In this document: piece after piece, positions 33,901-50,021 of the stretch
Layout of the letters: each line of letters opens with the position of its first letter
How positions within the stretch are numbered: the first letter of the stretch is position 1
Source: Crambe crambe
Lineage: Eukaryota > Porifera > Demospongiae > Poecilosclerida > Crambeidae
NCBI GenBank assembly: GCA_963924555.1
Contig: OZ004588.1
Coordinates: 5,456,001-5,520,000, forward strand
Direction: 5' to 3'
Length of the DNA stretch: 64,000 bases
Notes under the pieces: model-generated
What the model was told of the DNA's origin: nothing
What the model saw: only the letters and a program-made list of their open reading frames with translations
Database searches by the model: none
Position numbers and translations under genes: made by a program

Positions 33901-36900
33901 CTGAATGTAATTTCCTCAGGAAGTAAGTTACTCTATATTTCCTGCAACTTGATCTCTATTATGCATATTCAATGTGTACTGAATGTGATTTCATCAGTCT
34001 GTAAGTTACTCTATATTTTCTTACTCATAAACTTCAACTTGACCTCTATTATGCATATACAATGTGTGCTGAATGTGATTTCCTCAGAAAGTAAGTTACT
34101 CTATATTTCCTGATTCACACTTTAACTCAACCTCTATCATACGTACATATTCAATGTGTGCTAAATGTGATTCCCTCAGAAAGTAAGTTACTCTGTACTT
34201 CCTTACTCATACACTTCAACTTGACCTCTATTATGCATATTCAATGTGTGCTGAATGTGATTTCCTCAGCCTGTAAGTTACTGTATTTCATACACTTCAA
34301 CATAACCTCTCTATCATGCATATTCAATGTGAGCTGAATGTGATTTACTCAGCGTGTAAGTTACTTTATATCATACACTTCAACATAACCTCTCTATCAT
34401 GCATATTTAATGTGGTGCTGAATGTGATTTTCTCAGCTTGTAAGTTACACTATTATTATTTCCTGACACACTTAACTCAGCCTCTATTATGCATATATTG
34501 AATGTGATTTCCTCAGGAAGTAAGTTACTCTATATTTCCTGACTCACACTCTAATTCAACCTCTATTATGCATATTCAATGTGTGCTGAATGTGATTTCC
34601 TCAGGGAGTAAGTTACTCTATATTTCCTGATTCACACTTTAACTCGACCCTCTATTATGCATATTCAATGTGTGCTCAATGTGAATTTTCTCAGCTTGTA
34701 AGTTACATTATATTTCCTGACTCACACTTAACTCAACATCTATTATGCATATTCAATATATGCTAAATGTGATTTCCTTAGAAAGTAAGTTATTCTATAT
34801 TTCCTTACTCATACACTTCAACTTGACCTCTATTATGCATATTCAATGTGTGCTGAATGTGATTTCCTCAGCCTGTAAGTTACTCTATATTTCCTGACTC
34901 ACACTTCAACTCAATGTCTATTATGCATATTCAATGTGTGCTGAATATAATTTCCTCAGGTTGTAAGTTAATCTATATTTACTGACTCACATTTAACTCA
35001 ACCTCTTTTATGCATATTCAATGTGTGTTGAATGTGATTTCCTCAACTCTATATTTCCCAACTCAAACTTAACTCAACCTCTATTATGCATATTCAATGT
35101 GTGCTCAATGTGATTTCTTCAGTCTGTAAGTTACTCTCTACTTCCTGACTCACACTTTAACTCAACCTCTATCATGCATATTCAATGTGTGCTGAATGTG
35201 ATTTCCTCAGTTTGTAAGTTACTTTGTATTTCCTGGCACTCATACACTTCAATCTGACCTCTATTATACATATTAAATGTGTGTTGAATGTAATTTCCTC
35301 AGGGAGTAAGTTACTCTATATTTCCTGATTCACACTTTAACTCAACCTCTATTATGCATATTCAATGTGTGCTGAATGTGATTTCTCCAGTCTGTAAGTT
35401 ACTCTCTACTTCCTGACTCACACTTTAACTCAACCTCTATTATGCATATTCAATGTGTGTTGAATGTGATTCCTCAGGGAGTAAGTTACTCTTTATTTCC
35501 TGACTCACACTTCAACTCAACCTCTATTATGCATATTCAATGTGTGCTGAATATAATTTCTCAGTCTGTAAGTTACTCTATATTTCCTGACTCACACTTT
35601 AACTCAGCCTCTATTATGCATATTCGATGTGTGCTGAATGTGATTTCCTCAGCATGTAAGTTACTCTACATTCCTGACTCATACTTTAACTCAACCTCTA
35701 TTATGCAATGCGTGTTGAATGTGATTTCCTCAGGAAGTAAGTTACTCTATATTTCCAGACTCACACTTTAACTCAACCTCTATTATGCATATTCAATGTG
35801 TGCTGAATGTGATTTCTTCAGTCTGTAAGTTACTCTATACTTCCTGACTCACACTTTAACTCAGCCTCTATTATGCATATTCAATGTGTGCTGAATATAA
35901 TTTCTCAGTCTGTAAGTTACTCTATATTTCCTGACTCACATTTTAACTCAACCTCTATCATGCATATTCAATGTGTGCTGAATGTGATTTCCTCAGTTTG
36001 TAAGTTACTTTGTATTTCCTGACACTTACACTTCAATTTGACCTCTATTATGCATATTAAATGTGTATTGAATGTGATTTACTCAGGTAGTAAGTTACTC
36101 TATATTTCCTGACTCACAATTTAACTCAACCTCTATTATGCATATTCAATGTGTGCTGAATGTAATTTCTTCAGTCTGTAAGTTACTCTATACTTCGTTC
36201 CTGACTCACACTTTAATTCAATCTCTATTATGCATATTCAATGTGTGTTGAATGTGATTTCCTCAGAAAGTAGTAAGTTACTCTATATTTCCTGACTCAC
36301 ACTTTAACTCAGCCTCTATTATGCATATTCGATGTGTGCTGAATGTGATTTCCTCAGCATGTAAGTTACTCTACATTTCCTGACTCACACTTTAACTCAA
36401 CCTCTATTATGCATATTCAATGTGTGCTGAATGTGATTTCCTCAGTATGTAAGTTATTCAATATTTCCTGACTCACACTTTAACTCAACCTCTATTATGC
36501 ATATTCAATGTGTGCTGAATGTGATTTCCTCAGTTTGTAAGTTACTTTGTATTTCCTGACACTCATACACTTCAATCTGACCTCTATTATGCATATTAAA
36601 TGTGTGTTGAATGTAATTTCCTCAGGGAGTAAGTTACTCTATATTTCCTGACTCACACTTTAATTCAACCTCTATTATGCATATTCAATGTGTGCTGAAT
36701 ATAATTTCTCAGTCTGTAAGTTATTCTATATTTCCTGACTCACACTTTAACTTAACCTCTATCATGCATATTCAATGTGTGCTCAATGTGATTTCTTCAG
36801 TCTGTAAGTTACTCTCTACTTCCTAACTCACATTTTAACTCAACCTCTATCATGCATATTCAATGTGTGTTGAATGTGATTCCTCAGGGAGTAAGTTACT

Positions 36901-39900
36901 CTATATTTCCTGACTCACACTTTAACTCAACCTCTATTATGCATATTCAATGTGTGCTGAATGTGATTTCCTCAGTATGTAAGTTATTCAATATTTCCTG
37001 ACTCACACTTTAACTCAACCTCTATTATGCATATTCAATGTGTGCTGAATGTGATTTCCTCAGTTTGTAAGTTACTTTGTATTTCCTGACACTCATACAC
37101 TTCAATCTGACCTCTATTATGCATATTCAATGTGTGCTGAATATAATTTCTCAGTCTGTAAGTTACTCTATATTTCCTGACTCACACTTTAACTTAACCT
37201 CTATCATGCATATTCAATGTGTGCTCAATGTGATTTCTTCAGTCTGTAAGTTACTCTCTACTTCCTAACTCACATTTTAACTCAACCTCTATCATGCATA
37301 TTCAATGTGTGTTGAATGTGATTCCTCAGGGAGTAAGTTACTCTATATTTCCTGACTCACACTTTAACTCAACCTCTATTATGCATATTCAATGTGTGCT
37401 GAATATAATTTCTCAGTCTGTAAGTTATTCTATATTTCCTGACTCACACTTTAACTTAACCTCTATCATGCATATTCAATGTGTGCTCAATGTGATTTCT
37501 TCAGTCTGTAAGTTACTCTCTACTTCCTGACTCACATTTTATCTCAACCTCTATCATGCATATTCAATGTGTGCTGAATGTGATTTCCTCAGTTTGTAAG
37601 TTACTTTGTATTTCCTGACACTCATACACTTCAATCTGACCTCTATTATGCATATTAAATGTGTGTTGAATGTAATTTCCTCAGGGAGTAAGTTACTCTA
37701 TATTTCCTGACTCACATTTTAACTCAACCTCTATTATGCATATTCAATGTGTGCTGAATGTGATTTCCTCAGTATGTAAGTTATTCAATATTTCCTGACT
37801 CACACTTTAACTCAACCTCTATTATGCATATTCAATGTGTGCTGAATGTGATTTCCTCAGTTTGTAAGTTACTTTGTATTTCCTGACACTCATACACTTC
37901 AATCTGACCTCTATTATGCATATTAAATGTGTGTTGAATGTAATTTCCTCAGGGAGTAAGTTACTCTATATTTCCTGACTCACACTTTAACTCAACCTCT
38001 ATTATGCATATTCAATGTGTGCTGAATATAATTTCTCAGTCTGTAAGTTACTCTATATTTCCTGACTCACACTTTAACTCAACCTCTATCATGCATATTC
38101 AATGTGTGCTCAATGTGATTTCTTCAGTCTGTAAGTTACTCTCTACTTCCTGACTCACAATTTAACTCAACCTCTATTATGCATATTCAATGTGTGCTGA
38201 ATGTAATTTCTTCAGTCTGTAAGTTACTCTGGTTTGTACACTTTGACTCATGTACTGGATATGTTTCTCTGTGTATTTTACTGTGCTGAATGTAATTTCC
38301 TCAGCAGGTGAGTTACCCTATCTTCCCTCTACCCTTACACTTCACTAATGTATGTGTGTTGAATGATTTTTTAGCTGGTGAGTTATTCCCTGGTTCATAC
38401 ACTTTAACTTGACCTCTATCATGCATATATTCAAAATATTTCCTCAGCAAGTAAGTTGCTTTAATATTAATTTTCATGACTGATTCATAATCTATACTTC
38501 TCTATAATACCATATGATTTGATGTGTGCTGATGTGATTTCTTCAGCGAGTAAGTTACTTATTATTTCCTTATTCAACTCAACCCTTATGAATGTGTGCT
38601 GAATGGGATGTCACTCCAGCAAGTAAGTTACGTATAATTCATAACACTTTAAACCTTCCTCTAGCTATTGTGTGATTATTTTCTCACTCATGAACTTCAA
38701 CTTTTGTTCATTGTGTGCTTGATGTGATTTCTTTAGCCTGTAAGTGGCTTTCTAATTTCCAAATCAATTTAGATTTAATCTCTTTAATCTATATTCCTTA
38801 GGAAGTAAGTGCTATATAATTAAACAAGCTTATACATTATTTTTTTCATTTAATGTGTCATTTCTTTAGCATGTGAGTTATCCTACATACTAACTTGTGA
38901 TGTCCTTATATATAAATGCACTTTTTATACTTTATCAACCAATGACTTCACTCATTTTCATCAGCAAACTAATTTGATTTCTTTAGGAAGTAAGTTAGTA
39001 TTAGCTTGTGGTATTTATTAATTAGCTGACTCATGATAATTATCATCCACCAAATTCTAATCATTTCAAAATGGCTCAAGCAAATAACTCAATATCATGG
39101 ATAGAGTGTAGTTATTTTTACACATAGATGCTTCCAAGAGTCCCAGAGCCTATATCTTATGGTGGGCTTGATGTTCTTGGAGAAACATCAGTTCTTTATA
39201 AGCAAGAACCCATCACACATATCTGGGAAAACCATGGTTTCAGGATGAGCTTTCCAGGAAACGCTTTACCTCTGGACAGGAGTGAGTGTATTTTACAAGT
39301 CAAAGCTGCTATTTCTGGTCAATTTGTATTCCCTGCTGTTACTGAGCTGGTGAGTGGAGTCTACAGTATCAGGAGCTCTTCTTCTCACTTTGAGAAACCT
39401 GTTACAGTGGGAATAGAACACTTCTCATCTGAAGGTCACATGGATGATCTCGTATTCGCTGTTAATTCTGATTACAAACCTCCTTATACCTTCCGAGAAA
39501 TGCAGGGTGGTATTTTTCCTGCTGGCGAAAATTTTGGGGAAATTAATGTGCAGTACTTCTCGATATTTGCTATTATCAGAAGAAAGCTACGCTTTTTACT
39601 TGTGGAAAACAGATACTGTGCCTCTCTCCATCATGGAGTTTCTTTCCACTATAACTGGGATATCTACTTTGCGATTTTGAAAGATGCTGAACTATTTAAA
39701 ACGGTAATAATGCAATTATGTATAATGTGTACCACTGAAACTCTTCTCTTTTTGTGATTCTTTCTTTCATTGCAGCTTCTGAAGAAATATTTTTTAGATG
39801 AAGGAGTTTTGGCTACATCACTAGTTCACCAGATTGTGAAATTTTCTGGCAGAGAGATCAAACTTGAAATTTCCGATCAAAAGGTAGAAATACAAGCTGG

Positions 39901-40721
39901 ATGGACTTTGCAACCATTAGTACATCCTGTGGTAAGTATACGTACAGCTGCCCAGGCTAATGATGTACTTCATTGATCATCTCATGATGTGTTCACTGTA
40001 CTATCGGTCATTTCATTAGATAAAGAGAAGTGAAGTGGATGAATTTGCCAGTGGATGGCCACCTCTATGTAAACTTCGTCTCAAGTGGATGCAAAGTGAA
40101 GAATCATCAGATTTAAATTACAAACTCAAGCTCATTGGAGCAAGGCAACCACGTGATTTCTTCATAATGGTTATGGATAAGCCTAATAAAGGTCAGTACA
40201 GGATTACATAAACCTCAATGTGAACTCACTCAACAGTAAACACTTTTGTACAATGTTGTAACCTAATGGGTACACTACTCTAAATTAATCAGTACACTTT
40301 CTTCCATATCAACATTGAGGGTTTCCACTATTGATAGCTGGCTATAGTAGACTTATTAGACTTATTAACAGTAGCTATGGTTACATAACCATAGAAATGT
40401 CATTATGCAGGAACCACTAGTACTGGTCCAGAAACCCCTCCCATCACACCACTAGACCATGGCAAGATATATGAGCAGCTGAAGGACTATTCCTATGCAT
40501 GGCGAGATATTGGACAGCACCTTGGCTTTCTTCCCAAAGAGCTGAATAACATAGAAGCACACCATGCTGGACCACCACAGAGATACCTCAGCGACATGCT
40601 TGCATCTTGGCTGCAATGGGCCCCCGGGGATACCAGGGGCAGCACATCTCATGCCACTCTACCAGCTCTCAAGTCAGCTGTGGATAAGGCGGGATTTGGA
40701 CGTACAGCAAGCGAGTTATGA
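30886..40721 (+). CDS. ZU5-Death domain gene 2 with microexon array (whole gene model)
   Basis: Same architecture as gene 1: first exon 30886-30900 (MSKPR, donor GTAAGTG), a 1.4-kb intron 1, about 77 microexons (32309-38989), then exons 39128-39703, 39776-39931, 40020-40191 and 40411-40721 (TGA). Phase 0 holds from exon 1 through the array into 39128. The body is about 404 residues and close to gene 1 throughout, with the Death domain the most diverged part. The array differs from that of gene 1 in residue content (Ser/Gly/Phe/Tyr-rich). Translation from ATG 39128 is the alternative. Confidence 0.65.
32309..33566 (+). CDS. Microexon array 2, proximal part
   Basis: Five 12-nt exons encoding PPKD lie at 32309, 32587, 32855, 33085 and 33357; two use the synonymous AAA codon for Lys. 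Each has acceptor TCTCTAG and donor GTAAGTTAG. Between them are 3-nt GAA units (32427, 32483, 32684, 32944, 33179, 33448) and AAA units (32747, 32990, 33239). The GAA at 32944 has acceptor AAG and may be dead. CAG at 33478 (donor GTACGT) and CTT at 33564 close the section, as in gene 1. Gene 1 has three PPKD units plus one broken copy, so the number of units differs between paralogues while length stays a multiple of three. Confidence 0.6.
33685..38218 (+). repeat. Microexon array 2, core
   Basis: Same mini-intron repeat as gene 1 but more diverged. First bases of triplets: TCT 33759, 33998, 35123, 35391, 35565, 35822, 35909, 36175, 36713, 36801, 37155, 37243, 37417, 37505, 38040, 38128, 38216; GGA 34605, 35303, 35478, 36626, 36888, 37330, 37685, 37953; TTT 35211, 35997, 36534, 37064, 37593, 37861; TAT 36446, 36976, 37773; AAA 34088, 34180, 34782; GAA 33920, 34517, 35734; CTT 34437, 34695; CCT 34270, 34872; CAT 35653, 36358; CGA/CGT 33685, 34353; GTT/GTA 34960, 36087; ATT 33830 (acceptor AAG); six-base AAAGTA 36267. 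One unit near 35045 has lost exon and donor. No triplet is a stop. GGA, TTT and TAT are absent from array 1. Confidence 0.88.
38305..38989 (+). CDS. Microexon array 2, distal units
   Basis: Nine 3-nt units with diverged introns: CAG 38305 (donor GTGAGT), CTG 38375 (acceptor TTTTTAG, donor GTGAGT), CAA 38448, CGA 38547, CAA 38620 (acceptor CTCCAG), CCT 38737, GAA 38802, CAT 38880 (donor GTGAGT) and GAA 38987. Intron bodies here share little with the core repeat, yet acceptor, 3-nt gap and donor persist. CAG, CAA and CGA are each one substitution from a stop. The last units align with the distal units of gene 1 (CCT, GAA, GAA). Confidence 0.6.
39128..40721 (+). CDS. ZU5-Death body of gene 2 (four exons)
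   Basis: Exons 39128-39703 (192 codons, one more than gene 1 by a Ser insertion), 39776-39931, 40020-40191 (ends phase 1) and 40411-40721 (TGA). The ZU5 region carries HIWENHGFRMSFPGNALP and ILQVKAAISGQFVFP. The Death domain in the last exon carries AWRDIGQHLGFLPKELNNIE and LASWLQWAPGDT. All junctions are GT-AG and match gene 1. The frame is intact and splice sites are kept, so it appears functional. The Death domain has more substitutions than the ZU5 part, which could mean different partners. Confidence 0.87.
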
Positions 40722-42000
40722 CTTAACTTTTAATTTTGTCATCAGAGTTTATGGCATTAATTTATATTTCCCTTTTGCTAATACTTAATTATCAGAGATA
40801 GCTAGCTAGCTATATATTAAGAAACTTGTATTTGAGTAAGAATTATGTGAATCTGTTGGCCTGTATTAGCACAAGTGCAAATACAGTGGAACCTCTAGTA
40901 GCTATACCCAAAACTGGTCTATTGAGGTGGTTTCAGTTTTATAATAATGATAATTATGTGGGACTGATAGCTATCGGTGATGGGGTGCATGGTCTTAGCT
41001 ATTTCAGGTGCATAAGGTTCCACTGTAGCTGTAGCCAATCAGATGATTAGCATAGCTATTACATGTAACCAATTATTTTTAAGCTGTATAATTATTATTT
41101 TTGTCACAAAAGATATTATATAACTCTTAATAAACTCTCATTCTTTTTTTTCTACAACAATGATCTACTGATTCAGAATAGCTAGAATAATAGCTATACC
41201 TATCCTGAGAAGATGCAATAGCTAACTTGTCGCAATGAATTTCCATAGCTATAGCTACTATGAGAGAATACAATTTTCACTGTGCAAATTGTCATTGTGC
41301 TTCAGCCACTGTCTGGTGCTATTATATTATAGATACATATACAGCTACAACATAATCCTTAATTGGTAAAATTTCACACGAGATGACAAATTTCAAGCCA
41401 GGATAATTTTGGAACCAAGTTGTCATTAGATTAGATCTTGATAGCTACCATTCTGAAATTCATTATTGTATCAAAACTTGTCATCTGAGTGAAATCGTTG
41501 TTGCTTCACTAGATCATGCATAGCAATGATACCTTCACAGTTGATCTTGCATACTAGAGGGAGTCTCAACCAGGAAATTATTCTGTGCTTGGATTCCATG
41601 GATATAATGCCTCCATGGAGACTTGATACCAGGTAGCTAGCTATAGCAATCTTCTCATTTTCTTGTCAATAATTTTAGCTTTAATTAGAATGATAAGTGC
41701 ATATGCTTCTTTTTACAGTGCATGGTGACTGATCTTCATCGATGACACAGTAGCAATATAATTTTTGTTAGCAAGAAAATGCACATAATTTCATTGTTGT
41801 TGTTTTTTTCTGAATTAAGCTAGGCAGGCAGTGGCTTGCTAAGTGCTATCAATACTAATGAAATAAAAACTGATACATCACAACAATAATGAACTATTAT
41901 ATGAACCACATAGCTACAGTAACATACTGAAACAATGTCATGCCACATTAAAAAAAGTCAAACAACATGACATTGTACTCCTTTGTACTGATTATAGTTT
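40722..42000. other. Tail-to-tail intergenic region, module 2
   Basis: No gene recognised between the stop of ZU5-Death gene 2 and the stop of enzyme copy C. AT-rich with many AGCTA words. AATAAACTC (about 41130) could serve as a poly(A) signal. Confidence 0.4.
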
Positions 42001-46323
<4,323 letters not shown>

Positions 46324-47340
46324 GCTAACTACGCATGTTCTTCCCAGGGTTGATAATAACTAGGAGTCTTCCCTCGCGTGAAAAATGGTCGAGTGCTAAT
46401 TGCACTTACCTACTACGCATGCGCAGACTAGCTTCATCGAGGGTACCGGGTTGTATCTAAGTGCTTTGTGACAAGCATCACAAGTTAACATTTACATGCA
46501 GCCTGGCTAGGACCAATCAGTCCATCACTTGCAAAAGACTGAAGAGTCCCGCATTTAGCCATGACTTATACATTCATACCTAAATGGAGAGCTTTCCCAC
46601 ACATATATCCAGCTCCACTGTTTTATTATTGTAGCTAGATCTCATAATTACATAGATCATACAGAAGAGCTACTATAGCTATATGTATGAATTACTTTTT
46701 GTGTGAAAAAAATTTTTTGATTTTTTTTTCAAAATTTTTTTCTCCCAATCCAGCCTGTCACGAGAATTACTCCTCCACTGTAGTATCGTTGTGAAAGTAG
46801 CACCAGTTGTCACACGAGGAAGATGATTCGGTTTAGGGGGCCCAGCACCACAAAATTTAATATTGAATAGCTATTTTTGTTTGCCAATTTAGTTGTTTGC
46901 ATAAACTAAAATTTAGGGGGGCCCTGGCCACTGTGGCCCCCTGTTCCTACACCATACACAGGTTGTGACTACTCAATCTTGAGATCCAAAAACAGGACAT
47001 AAATAGCTATAGCTAATCACTCGCACTTTATAGGATCAGAAACCCTTGTGAAGGAGCACATTTGACAGCATGCTTGTAAATTCTCCAACAGCTTGAGTAG
47101 AATTGATTCCGCCTCTCCTTTTAGTGGGAAGTTGTGGTGGTGGTATGGGTGTATGGGGTGTGGCTTTTGGAAGGGTGTGGCCTTTATTTAGGACAGGTGG
47201 CCTTTTTTTTATGAATGGCTCTTCCTTTTATCATGACAAAAAAAGAGAAAATCAAGCTATGCATTTTCATCAAAAAGAAGAAAGGAAAAAAAAAAAGCTG
47301 CTGTTCCCAGGCGGTCATCATTAAAAATGAAAAAAAAAAA
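46324..47340. other. Intergenic region upstream of copy C
   Basis: No gene recognised. Around 46830-46960 a GC-rich segment has GGGGGGCCC-type blocks at both ends of about 90 bp of AT-rich DNA, resembling a small dispersed repeat. The proximal part should hold the copy C promoter. Confidence 0.4.
47297..47316 (-). repeat. Partial 5S rRNA fragment
   Basis: About 20 bases identical to the 3' part of the neighbouring 5S gene (GACCGCCTGGGAACAGCAG on the minus strand), followed by its own A-run on the plus strand. It looks like a truncated duplicate placed 3' of the full gene. Confidence 0.7.
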
Positions 47341-47346
47341 ATAAAA

Positions 47347-47464
47347 GCCTACAACACCTGCTGTTCCCAGGCGGTCACCCATCCAAGTACTGGGCAGGCC
47401 CGACGCTGCTTAACTTCGGTGATCGGACGAGAACCGGTGTATTCAGCGTGGTATGGCCGTAGGC
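47347..47464 (-). rRNA. 5S ribosomal RNA
   Basis: On the minus strand it starts GCCTACGGCCATACCAC and ends GGTGTTGTAGGC, 118 nt. The internal control region is typical: GTTAAGCAGCGTCGGGCC, then GTACTTGGATGGGTGACC and CGCCTGGGAA. The terminal stem (GCCTAC with GTAGGC), the GGCC/GGCC stem and a CCTGC/GCAGG stem all pair. A T-rich run follows at once (plus-strand A-run 47331-47346), as expected for RNA polymerase III termination. A 5S-derived SINE is the alternative, but the complete ends favour a true gene. Confidence 0.92.
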
Positions 47465-47550
47465 AACCGGAGTACACTGTACTGACATTTTATACCCAAC
47501 AAAGATAAATTTAGTCATCTGAGTAGCTAGCTAATCTTAAATACAGTATG

Positions 47551-48288
47551 TCAATCATCCAAATAGCATTTCTGCATTGATGGAGTATAGCACTTGTCAC
47601 CACATAGGCTCTGATAGACTCCACAAACTATCCCACCATTGTGACATCGTTGCGATGAAGGAGTGTAGCAACGTTTACCACACACACTCTGATAGGCTCC
47701 ACAAACTACCCTTCCATTGTGGCATCTCTCAGATGAAGGATCATAGCACTGGTCACCACACCTACTCTGATAGAATCCACAAACGACTCCACCACTGAGG
47801 CATCTTTGTGAAGAAGGAGTGTAACAGAGATCACAAACTACTCCTCCACTATGGCATCTATGTGTTGAAGGATTATAACACTGATTCCCACATCTTTTCT
47901 GATGGACCCCACAAACCACTCCATCACTGTAACATTTTTGTGATGAAGGAGTGTAGCACCGGTGACCACACGCGCTCTGATGAAATTCGCAGGCTACTCC
48001 TCCACCGTGACACCTTTTTAACGAAGGATCATAACACTGGTCACCACACCTGCGCTGATGAGCTCCACAAACTACTCCTCTACTGAGGCACTTTTGAGAG
48101 GGAGGACTGTAGCATCGGTTACCACATCGACTCTGATAGTGGTCACAAACCACTGCAGCAGAGCAAGTTTGTCCATATAAGGATAACATCACAGCAGACC
48201 CAATTACTAAAAGCACAAAACTTCTCATTTTGATTCTTTTGATGAAAGTGAGCAAAAAATTAGCTACATATACTAGCATGCCATGCAT
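47551..48288 (-). CDS. Secreted Cys-rich repeat protein
   Basis: A 245-codon open frame in one exon. The likelier start is the second Met (ATG at 48226-48228), which gives a clean signal peptide (MRSFVLLVIG, hydrophobic, ending near CSA). The rest is eight tandem repeats of about 26 residues with the plan C-x6-C-G-x2-C-Y-x-P-S-x3-C, four cysteines each, separated by G-G-V-V-type linkers. Repeat five lacks eight residues, including one of the four cysteines. The CG-x-x-CY-x-P core resembles the short fungal carbohydrate-binding family CBM52, but I would not assign that function. Expected to be extracellular and disulfide-rich. Two plus-strand frames overlapping it are antisense shadows. Confidence 0.8.
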   Translation of the reverse strand: MHGMLVYVANFLLTFIKRIKMRSFVLLVIGSAVMLSLYGQTCSAAVVCDHYQSRCGNRCYSPPSQKCLSRGVVCGAHQRRCGDQCYDPSLKRCHGGGVACEFHQSACGHRCYTPSSQKCYSDGVVCGVHQKRCGNQCYNPSTHRCHSGGVVCDLCYTPSSQRCLSGGVVCGFYQSRCGDQCYDPSSERCHNGRVVCGAYQSVCGKRCYTPSSQRCHNGGIVCGVYQSLCGDKCYTPSMQKCYLDD

Positions 48289-49597
48289 GGTTTTATATGT
48301 GCATGTGCATGCATGATCATCATCAATGACCTAACATGACTTGAACTCACCGTGACCAATGATCTAAGGTGACTGTATTAGTCAGCAAGAATTCTTATAT
48401 GTAATAGCATGGCTAGCTGTGGTATTAGGGATTAATAGCACGAGTATATAATGCAGGGGTAATACCGCGAGGCAAAGCTGAGTGCTATTTACTGCATTAC
48501 AAGTGCTATTAGCTATCATTGTTATAATTAGCTATTAGCTATGCACAATGATAATCTAGCTAAGCTACCTTGCTGAACTTTACCTATATATTTCTTGCTC
48601 TATATATTTTAGTCATGGAAAGGTTAACTGCTTCTAGGAAGTCAGTGCAGTTGACATTGTCATTATAACGACTTTCAGCATCCACTAGCACTTGCACCGC
48701 TGCTGAATCTGCCCTCAGGGAATATCGAATCAAAATATAAATGGATTACAGCAAATAATAAGTTAAAGGCCAATACCTAGCAATAAAATAAGTGTGAACC
48801 ACTTCGATAAGATAAACTCCTGCTTCATTGATAGTCGTCATCAACAGTACTGTTAATTCCTTAATGCGCACGCATGCGCTCTATATAGGCATGGATTACG
48901 TAACCTGCGGTACATAACCTCGCTCTTCCCTAATTATCAAGTGCTGGCACCAAATTGATACTACTGGTGTGTGTATTCTGAGTGAAGGGGATCAGTTCGC
49001 AAATTACTAGTCTCGCACAGGCCAGACTCTCACACGCAGAAGAGAGAGTCTGGTCAAACTCCTATACCGACTTTGTTCTGCTGAGTAAGCAGCAGTGCGC
49101 GCCATGCATAAAAAATCGCGTCACAAATACGTCACGAGTATGAGTCTCAAGATTTCTTGAAGCAATTCAAGAAGGTGGACGTAGGCTTGGCTATTCAATC
49201 TAAAAGTCAAACAAATAGAAGCAGTAAGCTCCTTCATGAAAGAACAATCGCTATCGATTGCATGCAGCTAGATAAATGAGGCTATGCACCCCCTATATAC
49301 ATTTGGAGACTCACTGGATTGAGGTAGTACCCTTGTGTGCTCTAGCTCCACCACATCAGTGTTAAGAACGCAAGAGGGGTGCCTATAGTCTCACTTGAAG
49401 ATAATTTGGTAACTATGATAATGATAGTTAATACCTATTTAAAATTCTTCTTTCCTCATATTTTTTCCTCAGGACTTCACAGATAACTTCAGCAGACTGA
49501 GTAGCTATGTCCAGCCTTCACACACAGAACTACTGTATAAGAATACCCAACTTGGAATTTCACCATTGTGAGGATCACGACTAATAGCTAACTACAA
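48289..49597. other. Intergenic region
   Basis: No gene recognised. Two small inverted structures are visible: near 48430-48520 (facing AATGCAG and CTGCATT) and near 49015-49060 (CAGACTCTC facing GAGAGTCTG). Confidence 0.4.
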
Positions 49598-50021
49598 TGT
49601 GTTTGACTCCAGCTTTCTTTGCTTGTGTAACAATAAAAGAACATGGAGCGACACCTTGTAAAGTTTCACTTAGACTTGCATCTCCCATTGATGCTCAGAC
49701 AACTTGCACTTGGAGATTTCAGACTGTCTCAGCCTTCTCATGATTGGGGTTTCAAACTCCAGCCCTGATCTCTACTTGGACAATAAGGCGGCAAGCAGAT
49801 CCAATTAATATTCCCAGAAATACACTGTATGAGCCACTAAGCAGGCAATTGTTGATAAAGGAGTCAATGAATGGCAGTTGATAGTGATCCTCGAGTTCTA
49901 CAAAATAATTGAGATCCAATCATTGTGGAAGCGGATTTTGGACTCTATAAGCAAATAACAGGTGAGGATCCTACAGATCTGAAGACCTGGGTGACCAAAA
50001 ATGCTGGAGGCTTCCAATAAA
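49598..50021. pseudogene. Rearranged NmrA-like pseudogene
   Basis: The segment 49598-49720 matches the neighbouring NmrA-like gene in antisense (compare the reverse strand of about 51265-51435), with an internal deletion. The segment 49827-50021 matches the 3' end of the same gene in sense (about 51828-52019), down to the stop and GAGAGAACCTGA just after it. Frameshifts and missing 5' and central parts rule out a functional product. It arose from a duplicate that was broken and partly inverted. Confidence 0.8.

Noticed and set aside
33871-37530. Open frames reading MHIQCVLNVIS-type repeats across array 2
   Set aside because: They are read-through of the mini-intron repeat in one frame and start at repeated ATGCATATTC; the array explains them fully.
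47577-48086. Two plus-strand frames over the Cys-rich gene
   Set aside because: They are antisense to the repeat protein and owe their openness to its repeated codons.
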